A stretch of 64,000 bases of DNA from Dipylidium caninum (GCA_017562135.1 QEYB01001326.1:32991-96990); one strand, 5' to 3'; counted from the stretch's first letter, positions 1 through 14,604 are shown. Numbers and translations are program-made. The notes: a model not told the origin generated them from the sequence alone.

Positions 1-2280
1 ACCGTAAACCTGGTTAGAGAATAACCGTCAAAGGAGACAAATTTTTCAACGAAGGGTGGGACTGTGTTCAGACATGTGTGCGAATTTACGGCGATTTCCG
101 AGGCTTGTTGCAAAAGAAGTCACGGAGTAGTGAAGGGTGGAGCAACTCTATGATACCAAAAAATTCCCTATCATGCTTCTCAACCCACAATTGCCTATGA
201 CAGACCATGACAGTGAACTGGCCAGTGTCCTCTTTAACAAAAGAGACCACCGATTAGTTTTGACAGCTGTGGAGGCAGTGGAGGAACGTTTGGCATAATT
301 GAATCATTGAATTAGGCGGATGTAGAAAGACGATTATTACCTCTCGAAGAGGAGACTAAAATAACAGGGAGGATGTTTTCGGCCGACGACACTCTCCCCG
401 ATTTTGGAGGTGGACTGCTATAATGAACTAACTAATTAAGTCATTTAAGCATTAAGATGGCTACACCGTCCTTGCGACATCGGTCGTGCCCTTCTTCACC
501 AAGCTCTGTCCTCTGACTGTGTGCACACTACCATTTGAATGCATTCCTGGGGCTTGATGAGATGACAGAATTCAATTTCGCAGGACAATAGTAGTGAGGA
601 TGGAGAAATCGCATTAAGAAACATACCCGTCGTGAAATACCCGACGTGTACTTTGCAGTAGTCGGTTTCACGAGGCGGTTAAATAAAGAGTGAATTGACC
701 GGGAAAGAAGCCAAATATGGGAATTTGTCCAAATCACTCTATTCCACTTGTATGGGATTTGGTATCTCTAGAAGTCTTGCACTCGCTCTTGCAGGTGAAG
801 CCGATGGCAAAATGCCACTTAATAACACTTTGCCGGTAATGTGTCGTGCCGTGTAACATTTCATCCATCTTTCCTCCTGCCCTGGAGTGTTCCCTTTCAA
901 TTAGCCAAGGCTGTGGACGCAGGTTTGGAACAAGTATGTGAAGATTTCGAGAGAACGCGGAGGGTGGGAGAGAGAAGGAATGGAAAGTGTGTTTCGACAG
1001 CGACTACTGCTCGGTACGGCCGTCGGTGATCTTGCCAATGGTGGTGGTGGTGATGGTAATTCAAGTACACACCGGGAATCGTGACACAGCCAAGATTGTG
1101 AAAGGATGATCCAGAATGTTGTCTGAGTGGGAAAAAGTTGGATGCAGCTCTACCGGCCTGCATCACTCATACTCAAGTCCCCCAAATCCCCTTTGCACAC
1201 GGAGGTGTAAAATAGCCAGATCGGAAGAGAAGAATGTTTGGAGCGTTAGAGTTCTTCGGCGAATTATCCCACTGACAACTTTCCATGGCCTACAATTTAC
1301 CGCACTTCCAAATCATATTTTGGTCACGTAGACCCCTGGGTAGATGACCAAACTGTCAGTGAAAAGGCTTTTGTGTGTCCGTAGCCGAATTTTGGTAAAT
1401 TCCTGGAATACCGGTACTAAGAAGAAATTTTAAATAGCTGATAACAAATAGTCCGACTGCGGTACACTACTTCCTTTAACAGTAAGAACAATTTTTTGTG
1501 GTCGCTTATTTTAATAGGATTTAATTTCTGTTTCCTCCACCCTTCAATGTCATCCCTTATCCAAGATTGAGAAAAAAATGTATGAAATGAGAGAACCTGG
1601 CGCACTAGATCCAGTTACCTAAAAGAAGGCGAGTATTTGGGTCCAGTAGGGAAACATGGTGTTAAAAACAAGAGCCAATGTAAACGAAACAAAAAGTAGA
1701 TTTTTTAGATGCCGTCGTTTCGACAACCTTGCGCACAAAAGTCTGGAAAGCCTGTTAACGAACAGGGGAGATAATACTTTTAAATGATGGCATCTCGCTC
1801 AAAAGTTGGTTTTTAATTAACTTTCAGAGTAGTTAAAAACTAAAACTATTCTTTTATTTGGCTCTAACGCTTTGAGCTTGATGTACTAACCATCCACGAC
1901 GTGGCGTCTGGATGTCGCCCGGCTTCCCCATCTCAGGAGGCTACCCGAAACACTACATCCGTGAGGAGATTCGATTCATTTAAACTATGATAGACCATTT
2001 AATGGGGGTCGGAAATAACAAAAATCACAAAAATCGAAGATATTGGGGGCCAGTGTATTCTCCTCTAGTGCGTTATTTGCATTTCAGGTGATATATATAG
2101 TAATAATGGTGAAAATTTTTGATCCTCTTCCAAGAATTTTAAAGGATATTTCCATGGGGAGTATCACATTATATCACTCCACTTGCCAAGTAAATGGAGA
2201 GGGAGAAACATGAGTAGAGAGTTAAACAAGCCCCTTAATTTGGTTCCTTTCACACCTTTAAATAGTGTTATTGTGTTGAC
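1..2280. other. Gene-poor stretch, nothing recognised
   Basis: Only short open frames are present, with no recognisable protein motif, no paired splice-site structure and no RNA gene that I could identify. I see no strong repeat here. Confidence 0.4.
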
Positions 2281-2420
2281 AGAATCGAGGATTGGGGCGA
2301 ATGACCTCTAAGGGGGCTCCAGTGCAGAAGATCATGCTGGAGACGACAGAGCAGGCGAAGGCAAGTAAGCTCTACGCCGACTTCAAGCTCTCAGCGCGTC
2401 TTCTGAGCCACATGGAACGA
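2281..2420 (+). CDS. Candidate coding exon, function unknown
   Basis: An AG acceptor ends at 2280 and a possible GT donor follows CGAG near 2420. In the open frame between them (ATG at 2301) the residues look protein-like: it starts MTSKGAPVQKIML and continues with LYADFKLSARLLSHMER. It has many Lys, Leu and Ala, good codon balance and amphipathic-helix character. If not spliced, the frame stops at about 2449, giving a 49-residue peptide. No family was recognised and no neighbouring exon could be joined, so it may be a single exon of a larger plus-strand gene or chance. Confidence 0.3.
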
Positions 2421-2449
2421 GGTGTAGAGACATTAATGATACAAACTTA

Positions 2450-4480
2450 AAGTATCCAGTCTCAAGGAGTTCGTATGCACAAGCAAAATGAATTACCGTA
2501 CACACTAATCGTCCAAAATGCACCGTTTTGCTATTGAGGAGCGTGGATCTTATACATGTTGCTAAGGTTGTACCGAGTCAATGTAATGTGTAACGAATGA
2601 GATCCGAGAGTTTTCCTTGTTATTTTGACAATTTCACAGGTACAAATGTGCTACATGCTAAAATTAATCTAAAACACTGTTTTCCCTTTCTATAAATGTA
2701 AGATGCTAATAACTAAAGTAGAATAAAAACTAACATACATTTCAACCATTTATTCGAGGAAGCTGAATATTAGGCGGTGTCGATGAAGGTGAACGCCTGT
2801 TTCCCTAATTGGCGCCGCTTACTTTTACAAGTTGATGGGAATGCTCGTGCGGTTGTCCCTTGGGGGCTGACGGTATTCGTGTGTCATATGTTAATAGTTT
2901 TCTTATTTGTTAAAAAAATATCTTGTTCCCTTGCGATATCCGATGATAGGGTAAAGAAAGCATAAAATTTATACTTGATTGCATTTGATGGCTTAAACTA
3001 TGTCATATCCTGTGCAGGTAAAGGTAATTATAGAGAACAAAATAATGAAATATTATTCACAGGTTAAAATTCACTTAAATAGTCAAGAAAAACAGCCTCG
3101 ATCTGGAACGATGGAATGGCAGTGGAACTGAAGTGGGCGGCAAGTGTAGCGAGATAGCGCAAATTTGCGGAATAGAGTTAAAGGTGAAAAAAAACGGGAG
3201 ATAAGGAAATGCGGAAGGTTAACGGATACGAACGAGGTAAAATAGGACTCGGGCGGAGTAGAGACTTCGTGATGTGCAATAACTGGGGAGAAGTAGATGC
3301 TCCCTTCGTCACGTAGAGTGAGTGAGTGAATATAGGAGTTCGTCTCTATCCTTAACCCAACATTTTACTTAAAAGCTTTTATTCGACGCCTTGTAAGAAG
3401 GCAAGTGGACAAATACTTTAAAGAAGAGCCGTTCTTAAACCACATATCATTGTAATTCCCCCAGAGGATGGAGATTTGACCATCCACACGATAACCATAT
3501 CAAAAAATTGCTGAAATTGGGGCCATTAAGATCTTGGTACTAAAAAGTAGTTGGCCTGTTCGTGCAAATCGCTCAAGGCCTATATCAACATTTCTAGAAA
3601 GGTTGCGCATTACGCTCAAATGAGGTGAGTAGAGGAGGTAGATAAGTAATGGGGCACGCCGTCCCCTGTGGTGAAAAGAATGACCACGTAGTGAACGGGA
3701 TGAAGAAATTTGCGTTCTTTGTTATTCGCTCATCCTCACTACTCCCGATTTCCACACAAACAGTAGTGAAAGCCATGTGGTCGTCGGGGAGTTGATCAAG
3801 TGTGGTCAAAAGAGAAGGAAATCTTTATCTCTCCTCCTTCTCCTTCTCTAAGCATTTGGAAACTCCCAGATAATTATTTAGGAAGTAGATGTGAACTACT
3901 AGCAAAATAGCGAAGAGTTGGAATAAAATAGATTAAGACGAATTTATGCGACGCAAAATTCGATGACGATTACAAGATGCCAATCACCGCCAGCAACTTT
4001 CAGCTCTATCGCCTCTAAGGGTTGGTATTGTGTCATATCACCTATGCTATCTGTTCTGCGGAGGTTAGCCAGGTTTCAAATACTGCCTGTGACCGCTAAT
4101 GGTTTCGTACACAGGTTGAAAGTATTTACCCAAGACGTACCTCCATGACAGAAAGCGTACCCACCTCATAATAAAAATTCTGGATCTTGTTGTCTTATTT
4201 TGACCTGTCATAATTTTCTGTGCGTTGGTACGAGGGTGATTTCCAAGGCTTCTTGCGTTTTCCAGTCTCTGGTGAGCGAAAAACTCGTAAACGGGGCGGT
4301 AGACAAATGTTTCTCTCGGTTCACTGTGTTATTGACTGGAATTGTTAACAAAACATGATTAACTTTATATTGGAGAAGGTTTGTAAGAATCCCAAGTGCT
4401 CGGGAAATTAGTTAAAATTTTGACTTCCCTATTTATAATTCCCATGATAAAACTTGAGCAAAAATACAATTTTTTACTAG
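2450..4480. other. Gene-poor stretch
   Basis: Short unconvincing open frames in AT-rich sequence. Nothing could be assigned. Confidence 0.35.
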
Positions 4481-4706
4481 GTTGATAGCCCTCGCCGATG
4501 CTATCGTCTCTGAAATGGCCCTCGATGCCTCTAACACCGAGGTTATATCACCGGCCTCGAGAGGGAACAAGAGGCTGCATTCATCATTCAAAGCAACAAA
4601 CCTCACTTCGGGAATCGAATATGAAATGGCACGGAGCAAAGCAAGGGACTCGGTACTACATCAATTCTTCATCATCCTCGTGAACTTCTGCACCATATTG
4701 TGTTAG
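4481..4706 (+). CDS. Candidate terminal exon, function unknown
   Basis: A pyrimidine-rich acceptor (tttttactag) precedes 4481. The frame LIALADAIVSEMALDAS... runs to a TAG at 4706, about 74 residues, ending in a hydrophobic stretch (FFIILVNFCTILC). The opposite strand is also open and equally protein-like across most of it (SIPEVRFVALNDE...), so the strand is uncertain. No family was recognised. Confidence 0.22.
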
Positions 4707-5285
4707 TTACTTGCATACGAGAATTCCCATTAGCGTAACGCAATTAGCGACTGTCCTCAGTGATGAGAAAATATCCAAAGCCAATTAACTATCACTTGAA
4801 CTTGTAAAAGCCACCACCACCGATTCAAATTTCACGTTTTTTTTTCGCGTGTGATTAGTACATATCATCAAGCGGCCCACCACTTTGTGCCGATTTCCGG
4901 GGTTTTTCATGTAAGATCTGCGTACGAGGGTGCACAAGTGAAATCATTCGGGATTAGAAAAGCAGCATATTGTCCCCTTAGAGAACTACTCCCATCTTAA
5001 GTAAACGTGGGTAGATTAAATTCATTAGGTGTTCACTACAGTGTCACCTAAGGAACATCTGCCTTTGTCAGGTAATATAATAGAAGACTCCGCATCATTT
5101 GCCACTCAGCTACATTGACTGGGTGGCTAATTCATTTAGCTTTTACTTGGTCATACCGTTTTGGAGATGTAAACACGTATTTAGTGAAGTATGTGGTAAT
5201 CGCCTCTATCTGTGAACGCTAAATATGTGGAAAGTCCAAAAAAGTGTACTTGAAACAAACGGATCATTCAAAATCATCAGTCGCC

Positions 5286-5615
5286 CTAGCTATCTGAAGT
5301 TTTGATGCTGCTAGATTTTAGTCTAATGCTTTGATGGGTGGTGAATGTCACGCCCGAAATGGAGGGTTTAGAGGGAGCTTCCGCAGCCATTGCGTAGAGA
5401 ACGCGGACAAGGGTTATAATGTCCCAAAATGATCCGAGAATCTTTATTAATGTATTAGACCTCTTTGCCAAGCTAAAAAACTTTTGACGGGCTGTGTTAG
5501 AGGAAACTTCGTGAGTACAGATTTCCTTCCGAATGTTCTCTATGGCATAGGTCGCGTGAGTAAGTCTTGGAGAATAGAATACCTCGTCGTGGTCGTTTTT
5601 ACTGCTTCCGTTCAA
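5286..5615 (-). CDS. Open frame of about 110 codons, possible exon
   Basis: This is the longest open frame in the first 7 kb. It contains a helical, mixed-charge segment (NIRKEICTHEVSSNTARQKF) followed by a hydrophobic stretch around LGSFWDIITLVRVLYAMAA. There is no convincing initiator context and no family was recognised. It could be an exon or chance. Confidence 0.2.
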   Translation of the reverse strand: MNGSSKNDHDEVFYSPRLTHATYAIENIRKEICTHEVSSNTARQKFFSLAKRSNTLIKILGSFWDIITLVRVLYAMAAEAPSKPSISGVTFTTHQSIRLKSSSIKTSDS

Positions 5616-7100
5616 TTGTAATCACCCGTCAGTGGTATCGAGTAACACAGGTCCTCATGATTTATTTATTCGACACCATGTCTCAATTATCTGATGAAAT
5701 CAAGTGAGCTTGTAAGAAATTACTATATATTAAAAAAACTTTACTGAAGTGTGGAGAAGACACCAATGCATTCTTTGTCATAGGAAAGTCTTCACTCCCT
5801 CTCTCCCGTTTCCCTACCAGATACGTTCTTAAAAGGGTACGAACCGCTTAAAATCAAAAACCGGTTTTAGTAAATTGGAACTGCCCGCTAACGTCAGTGG
5901 CCGAAAAATCTCACATGGTGTCCTGCCACACAAATTTATTTAACGCAAGAGATGTTTAGAAATGATCTGTAGTGCGAAGGATGTAATTTAGGCCCAATTA
6001 AAGGAAGTCAACAAAATTAGAATTTCAAAATTCTCCTTCAAGTAAACAATGTGGATTATTAAGTGGACCGAAAAATACGGTGGAAGACAACATTAATCCA
6101 TTCTATATTACGAAATTATATTTTAGTTCCAATGCATTCATGTTCTTAGTATATGCTTATGAAAAAATACTTTCGGGTCTAACTTCCCGTTATCCACATT
6201 CCACCTGGCAAAATTGTTTAAGTGACATTACCCATTTGCGAGTCTGACCTCAAAAGAGCCCTGTTCTAGGAGGATGCTAAAAATGAGATTTAAGTTCTGA
6301 TTTTATAGTAATAAATGGATATGACTGTGTACCAAAAATATGGCAAATCGTTAGAAATCGCGAGTATGTGAGATTGATACGTAATTAATGACTTAAGCAC
6401 TGCACTCGCTACCGTAATGCAGATTGTGCTAATAAGAACAGGAAAAACCCGGGCAAATAAATAGGACTTATATAATATGAAGCGGGTTTTAAGCGGTAAC
6501 ATTTCAACATCTTATCACATTATCTGCGTTGACCATCGTACACATGGATTAAAACTGTTTTCGGATCGTTTTGATTGAATATTACATTTCGTTTTCGGTT
6601 AGTAGAACATGACGCAGGTTGACAAGGAGACAGAGATATACAACACTTCTATTCCTGTCAAAATAAAAATCCCCACTAGTTACTTGGAGATCTAATTGTC
6701 TATATATGATAACTTTATCGTTAAAATAAGTTACTAATAGTGACACGATTTTTCTTTCATTTATGTAAATTTACCAGATAAGTCTATGAGCAATAGTTTG
6801 CAATTGGATCTCTTAAGTGTTCGTGGATCCTTTCACCGGTACCTTCATATACATGCGGCTCCCACTTATACTAATTTGTTTATTGGAACCCTAAAGGCTC
6901 CGTGAAACCGCCTATCTCGAAATTAAGTGGTTAGTGTTTTGCGTGTAGTCTAACCCGAACTCTGTTGCGTTAACAGAATATTTTCATCTATCAATTTCAA
7001 CTGTAGCCGTCCTCTATAGTCTGACAGCCTGATACTATTTGGAAAACGATGACCACAGTGTCGTTGCTCTGGGTTGGTGATTTGAACCAGGGACAAGCGA
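5616..7100. other. AT-rich upstream region of the FHA-PHD gene
   Basis: No coding signal recognised. It presumably holds the promoter and 5' UTR of the gene starting at 7101, but no specific element could be named. Confidence 0.3.
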
Positions 7101-8256
7101 ATGGCCAGCACTTCCATGAAAATTTCAGATGAGCGCTACCGTCCAAAACTCATCGAATTAAAGGAGGACCAAAAAGAGATCAGAATTGGTCGCCTCAACT
7201 CCGCAAACCCCCCTCATTACCTTATCGAAAGCTGTATTAATAAGCGCATGATTTCTCGTAACCATGCCACAATTGAACGATTGCCAGATGGCGGATTCAT
7301 GCTGTATGACCATAGCATGAATGGAACTTACGTGAATTACATGCGTGTGTCCGGTGGCGTTACCTTAAAACATGGTGACATCGTCTGCTTTGGTCATCTG
7401 AACGGTGCCAATCTAAAGCCTGGAGACGATGTTACCCCCTTTTTCTCCGACCTCAAGTACCAGGTAAGATGTAGGAACGAATTTTGCTAATGAGTTGGGG
7501 GGGGATTTCGTTAGTAACTCATTGTCAAGTACCTGGAAAAAACATCCATTTTCTGTCAACTAAGCTCACAAAGGACAGCTAGGGTATGATGTTGTGTACT
7601 TTTGGTAGGTGTACATTGGTTCCCCCAAGGAAATCGCTGCTGCTACCGCTGCAGCAGGCGAGGGCACTTTGGACCGAGGACCCGGTAATAAGCGTCAACG
7701 CAAACCAAGCGGCGGTAGTCATGATGTCAAAAAAACCGTTGTATCATCTTCAAAAGCTCCCAACCGTCATAGAGGCGCTGATGAAGCGGTACCGACCGTC
7801 AAGTCTGAACCAGAGGACAGCGAGGAGGATTTGATGGATCGCTTATCGAAGCGCAAAAGCACCACTCTATCTGGTGGTGGCAATGCCAGGAAAATGCTTC
7901 CTTCCAAAAGTAATGGTCTAAAGAGGCACGCGTCACCGCCCCCACTTGCCGCAAAGAAATCGAGGCACCACTCAAAGAAGTCGCGTGGCAAGGAAGCGAC
8001 AAGTGACGCCGACGATGACGGAGATAGGGAAGGTGATTCCGTTGCTGGAGGTGACAACGAAGATGTCGGTCGTTGTGGGGAGGATGATCAAGAAGAATGT
8101 TCTGCGCGCACATGTAAGAAGCCAGCTGGAACGGCTATCGATTGGATCCAGTGTGACAAGTGCTCCAAATGGTATCACCAGATATGTCTTAATTTGTCTC
8201 CAGAGGAGGCGAATGTGGACGTCTATTACTGCCCGTCGTGCATTAAAAAACGCTAA
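7101..8256 (+). CDS. TCF19-like: FHA-PHD chromatin reader, transcription factor 19-like
   Basis: Two exons, 7101-7463 and 7609-8256, are joined in phase 0 across a 145-nt intron (CAG|GTAAGA ... GGTAG|GTG), giving 336 residues. An N-terminal FHA fold is marked by GR (30-31), SRNHA (52-56) and NGT (74-76), the phosphothreonine-binding loop residues of the family. Residues about 122-284 are a Lys/Ser/Asp-rich linker with basic clusters likely to act as nuclear localisation signals. The C-terminus (about 285-333) is a PHD finger with Cys4-His-Cys3 spacing (C285, C290, C303, C306, H311, C314, C329, C332). It has Trp residues before and after the second Cys pair, as in methyl-lysine-reading PHDs. 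FHA at the start and PHD at the very end, in about 340 residues, is the architecture of vertebrate TCF19. Expected role: nuclear, binding phosphoproteins and histone H3 tails. The start codon is the first ATG of the frame. Confidence 0.82.
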
Positions 8257-10524
8257 ACTCTCCATCGCCCTCCCCTCTGTAAATAGGTTTCTTTTTTCGT
8301 ATGTCTTTGGAGGTGTGTGGGGTTGTGTGTTTATGAAAACACTTTTATAAGAATCATCAGGGCGGTCGGGATAATTCTCGCCATTTTATGCGAATCACAT
8401 CTTAATTGGTACCCCTTTCCTGTCCATCCTTCCTCCGCCTTGCCCCCTTTTCCCCTCCTAGCCCGATGGTTATCGCTTTCCTTGTCTATATAACGTTTCA
8501 CTCATTTATTGTCTATCCAAATGCTTGCTACTTCTAATCTTTCAACTCATGGAAAGTTGCACAAGTACATATAATTTTACTGCCATCACTTAATGCGTCT
8601 TTTTGTTCGGATCTCAACCGCGATCGATGATTGCATGAAGTTACTCTAAATGTGATGCATCTTAGCGTGATCTAACCTCGTGATGTGTTATGTGTTCATT
8701 TTATGTTCCTGGTACTTGCCCTGAACGCTGTTAACACGTAGAAGTTGGTCAACTCTCGTCTGACAATTCGAATGCGTCTATCATGTCGTTCTGCTCGAAG
8801 CATGATGGGATTTACAGTTTCCGTAGTTTCTGCGCCATATGGTGGTTTGCGGTGCGTGTCTGAAAGAAATGGGGGTGACACGTTGTGTGGATCTGACTTC
8901 GAACAGCCAATGCGCATGCGCAAACGGGTTGTGCAACGTCGTTTGATAGTACAACTAACAAAGTACCCATTAATACGTTTTCCAAGCGTGCCTGAAAGTG
9001 CTGGGCTTGTCTCGCGGTCAGCCACTTGTATTTACATCCACGGATTTGTGCCCAACATCACGTAAATACGCCGAGAGTTCGAGGATCTGCGTGGTGGCCT
9101 CGTACACTTGTATTCTAATCGCGTAACCGTCTCCAAGTACTTCGTTGTCCATTGCAATCCTTATCATCCCACTGGTGGGTTCATGCTTTCACGGAAACAA
9201 CTCAGTAGTCGTAGCCCGAAACTCGATTCATCCACTTTCTGACATCAACGGAAGTCTTTCGTCTAGAAATTAACTCGAGTCTACCACTTAACCCGACGTC
9301 TCCAGTACTTCATTTGGCGACCCTTCGGCTTCGCTTATTACAGCCGGTCGTCAGATGCCTGTGACGACGACGCCTTGGGAACGAGTCAATGCTCGCCAGA
9401 GTTGTCAATTAATTAGGTAGACGTTTTTAAAGACGGCGATAACGATAATCTAAAGTGACTTTTCAATGTATTGTGGGAATTACTGCCAGCTCAGGCGTTC
9501 GAAGTCAAGCTGCATCGTCAGTTATCACTTTTGGTCACTGATGTCCTCGAGCTGAGTCTGCAGTGAGGCACTCGATGCACACATTGCCAAGTTTATTATT
9601 CACCAAATCGAGCAAAGACTCATGCCGCCCGGTACACATAGTTCGATCTGCGTTTTCTAAAACAGGAGTCACGATTCTGCAGGACTCGTCATCTTTCCAT
9701 GACCTCGGATAAAGCGACTTGCACTAGTTCTCGAGCTATACACCCAGCCCCCACTCAACATCTTGAGTTAATCCTGAGGCGGTGCGAATGATTTCACGAT
9801 CTCTCCATTTAAGCCCATTCGATGACACTCAATTGCGTTTAACACAATGATCTATTTGAGAAACCTTGACTAAAGGGACCTCCAAAAGTACAACGCTCAC
9901 CCCGAAGCCGGCAGTTGCAAACCGCTCGCTAACGACAAAATCGCAACGAGAGGACAGTTCCCTAACCAAGTTAACTTACAGAGGGCTCGATAGACGCGCA
10001 TAAAAGCAATCCCGCGACTTGTAGCCGCCCAGATACGGTCGAAATACTAATTTTGCCACACAACCACATTACCACCCAGGAACAGGAGCTGATGAGCGGG
10101 GCAACACAGGGACTGCAGAAGCAGGTAATTGGCGTACAAAAACAACAGTCCCACGGTCTGTACAGCTTAGAACCACACAAACAGCAACATATAAAGAGAC
10201 AAGCCTACGCAGGGTAAATCATGTGAATCTAACCACCCGTCGTAGCCAAAATAAGGGTGAGAACTCGCTGCCTTAGTAAGCCAGCGTAGCACGGAAGTGG
10301 ACAAACCAAAGTGAAAAGCGCGTGACAATAGGGAACGAGGTGATGCGCCAGTAAACTCGGCACGCAAACGACGCCGGGGTGAAACGCATCAAAAACTCAA
10401 ACATATAGGCACGCTAACCAAAACCCAACTGCGGAAGCTCACAAAAGTCAGGAAGGTGTATCAGTTAATTAACGACAAACTAATAATCATTTTATAGTTC
10501 GATTGAATAGAAAAGAAAAATAAA
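8257..10524. other. 3' flank of the FHA-PHD gene and intergenic DNA
   Basis: Pyrimidine-rich sequence follows the stop at 8256. No clear coding exon was found. Open frames on both strands around 8700-9065 overlap one another and resemble no family. Confidence 0.35.
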
Positions 10525-11365
<841 letters not shown>

Positions 11366-13555
11366 GCAGCTTCAGCTGCGAACACGCCATATTTACGCGC
11401 ACTTGTGATAAACCCGTGAGAATATCGATCGCTGTTAGTTCACGTTGGTATGCCGTTGCCTTACCTTCGAATGTTGGGTTTGCGTTCATAATTCAGGCCA
11501 TTTTACCCTATTTTAGCCTCAACATTAACTCCCCCTTTTATTCCTCGTTTGTTTCCTTATTCTCAGGAAACACCCTTATTGAGATAGAAACTTTTGGTGA
11601 AAAGTCAATAAGTAAACACGAATCAGCATTATTTTCACGGAGGTGCCCACGGTTAAAAGTAGGATTTTAGCATTTAATTGCCAAACAGCAATGTTAGGTA
11701 ACTACCCATTTCGTTTTCAACCAATATTTCAGTCGCCACTTAAGATTTGCTCACTGTATAACTCCTAAGTGGTAATATTCAGGAAATCTAAACCTAGTTC
11801 GTGGCCGATGAATTTAATGACTCCGTTTCTACCATCGAATATGGGAAATTTCGCTACCAAAGCGACATAGTCTTGTGCTTTATGGTTTACAACGACTGAT
11901 AGGTGAAGAGTGAAGTTGTTCGATTCGTCACATGCGTTTCATTCACAGATCTCACAATTATCCGTAACTACGCAGCCTAATGCAAATATTAAATGTTTTG
12001 GTGCTAATAACAATGATAGTAGTATAGAATTTCGTTGTAAAGATGTAGCTTTATACGACAAATTTTGAGTGCGATTTTGACACTCCCAACCTCCAATTGC
12101 GAGGGAAAAGGTCTTGTAGGATATCTCTTTGCTCCTTTATTTTATTCGTCCCCGTGCATGGTTTGTGTGTACTACATTTCTATTACCCTCATCCATCCCC
12201 CCGACTCCACACTTCAACGTGGATGGAGAATACGAAATAATAAACCGAAAATACCATAGCAACATCACTGTTGGCACAGTCGAAATATAGCAACTATAAC
12301 GTCTGCGTTTGTCAGCCATTAGGTTGATTGAATGCACAAGTATTCATCACCACGATGCTTTGCTATTGAAGCCGCCTACGTTCAGGCTGAAGATTAAGTT
12401 GAACTGATGCACATACTTAATCGCACTCGCCACAAGATGACGCTCACTGGTCGTATTTACACGACTAAAATGTCAGTATCGCCAGCACTTTTGACATATG
12501 GTCACGTGCCCTACCAACTTGCGCATGTAGCAATGGCTCAGGCCAGGCTACACGCACGGTTTTCGACTACTGCTCCTCGTGTGTGATTTGTACGCGTGTA
12601 TGGAATGGGAGAGGATTTGGTGATAATCATTGCCGTACTAGAAAAGATCACGTTTGCCATCCGTAAAAAGAGCTTTTGAAGCGTATTTCAGTTATATGAA
12701 GGTAACGTGGAGGCAATTTCAGGACTTCATCTAACCGAGGCCTCCTGCCATACGTCGCGTGACAGGAGGTTTTAAGATGCGTATGTACAAAGATTGACGG
12801 TATAGATGGGAAGTACGTTTAAATGTAGGCGAAAAATTATTGAAAATAAGACGCTGTAGAGCTGTGTAAATTTGAGATTAAAATCCAGAACAAAACTCTG
12901 GTTATTGTCACTGTTTTGAACATGTAGCATTTCAGTGATTTCTAAGTATAACCAGTCTTGTAATATTATGGAACTTTGACAAATACAAAAGGAGTTAAGT
13001 AAAGCGCCAAACGTAGATAGTGTCGTCATAAAACAATGTTTACTGAGGCCAGTCAGCCTCCAATGTTGACCTTAATTCATTCGGCATTTAAAGTGTCAGA
13101 CTGCACCGAGAATGTAGTGTTTACCGCCACCACTGGATTAGTGGATGCAATATCTTATTCAGATGAACACATTTTTACTTTCATGTCTTATCAGTAGTAT
13201 TCGGAGCACAGTAATTTAAACTTTTCATATTTAAATTTGAGGCCTCCGCGTTACTAATGCTGTTTTAATGCTCTCGTTAATGAACTAGACTTAAGTAGTA
13301 GGCAAAGGGTTAACCGAAATCTTCCTCACATATGCCGTCAACAGGTTACGTAGCCGTTCCCACATATTTCACTAAACTGCAAATTTTTGAATACAAATAG
13401 GGTAAAATAAAAGTTGAGGGTGAATGTGAATAATCCATTATCGTCTCCGGTTGTTATAAGATCTCATTTGGTCAATGAGGGGAGAGGCCTCAGTCGGTTG
13501 AAGTTGAAATTGCCTCCTCATGCCTATCATATGATTGAATTACAGTTCGAAAGCT
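11366..13555. other. Spacer between head-to-head polyubiquitin genes
   Basis: AT-rich with scattered short frames. No exon or RNA gene recognised. Confidence 0.35.
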
Positions 13556-13559
13556 CTTT

Positions 13560-14187
13560 GTGCGAATGGCGAACTTGATCTTTTATAAGAAAACGATGGT
13601 CATTGCCAATTTCACTCACATTCGGCGGAGTCCTTTCCAAATTCTCGCACCTCGTGTTGACATGGACGTGTTTGCTACTGACACGGATGAAACCCATAGG
13701 GTAAACTCGCGTGTGGACTGTGGGTGGTGCACGTGGCCACATGGTAAAAAGGGTAGCTATACTGGCACTTCGTCTAACTTGTTTAAGTACCACCGCAACC
13801 AAAACGCTGAATCTACGAATATGGGCGGTGGACCACCGCTTAAGAAGCGATCTATGACACAAGGTAGCCCTTGTTGGCAGCGATACACATAATCGTAATA
13901 TCTGGTGTACCATGCAGCCTTTACTATTTATTATTTTAAATTTCCGCATCTAATATCGAGCTTTTCAGGTGGATGGTCTCATCTTGCAGTTGTTAGCATT
14001 TGCGTCACTGCGCTTAATGATGGCGCCAATTGTATCAAAAAACGAGTGGAGCCACATGATGGTTGCGCCATTTCTCGACATATTGTTGACGTGGAACAGC
14101 ACTGCAATTCAGTTTCATGAAGTCTTGATTACTTTCTCCGTCGGAGAGCCAGAAGAAGGCCGGCTACAAAAAGTGCTTGCTTTGTAG
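13560..14187 (+). pseudogene. BED-type zinc-finger-like fragment, possibly hAT transposon-derived
   Basis: The frame at 13560-13892 contains a Cys-x2-Cys pair (DCGWCTW) followed by TSSNLFKYHRNQ. This resembles the C-x2-C ... tSNL-x-x-H arrangement of BED fingers in hAT transposases and ZBED proteins. After a short gap and an acceptor (cttttcag, ending at 13969), the frame VDGLILQLLAFASLRLMMAP resembles the segment that follows the finger in such proteins. The phase of the likely donor (CAAG|GTAGCC) does not lead into this second frame, which suggests decay or a wrong donor. The second metal-binding histidine is not clear. It could be a domesticated gene, a decayed element or chance similarity. 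Confidence 0.33.
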
Positions 14188-14604
14188 GCTTCCAAATCAA
14201 TTGGACAAATTTTATTTCTACATACGAGTTTTCCAGAAAACCACCCCAAATACCTCAATGTCATTTTCACAAATTAAAGTTCTCATAATGTGAAACACTT
14301 TTTAAGCCTACTACATGAGATCACTGTACGTTCGTTCACTGTCGCGACTAACAAGCGTGGGCCTAATCGGTCTGGTTTAGTCGTGAGTGGGCAGATGTGT
14401 ACAGAATGTTCACTTTAGGGAAAGATAGAAATAGAAAATACTGCGATAATTTTTGAGGGTTACTTAAGGAGCTATGGATATGAGAACGAAGCGTGTTTGG
14501 TTCAAACCGCTCATTTGACACTAGGCGGAATTGACAGATTTTTAGTGGGCTTAGAACAAGGCGCGTGGAATAGACGCGCGAACGGCGATCGATCATTACT
14601 CTGA

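Noticed and set aside
7767..8265. Minus-strand and alternative plus-strand frames overlapping the FHA-PHD second exon
   Set aside because: These are shadows of the real exon; the chosen frame has the PHD cysteines and continues from exon 1 in phase.
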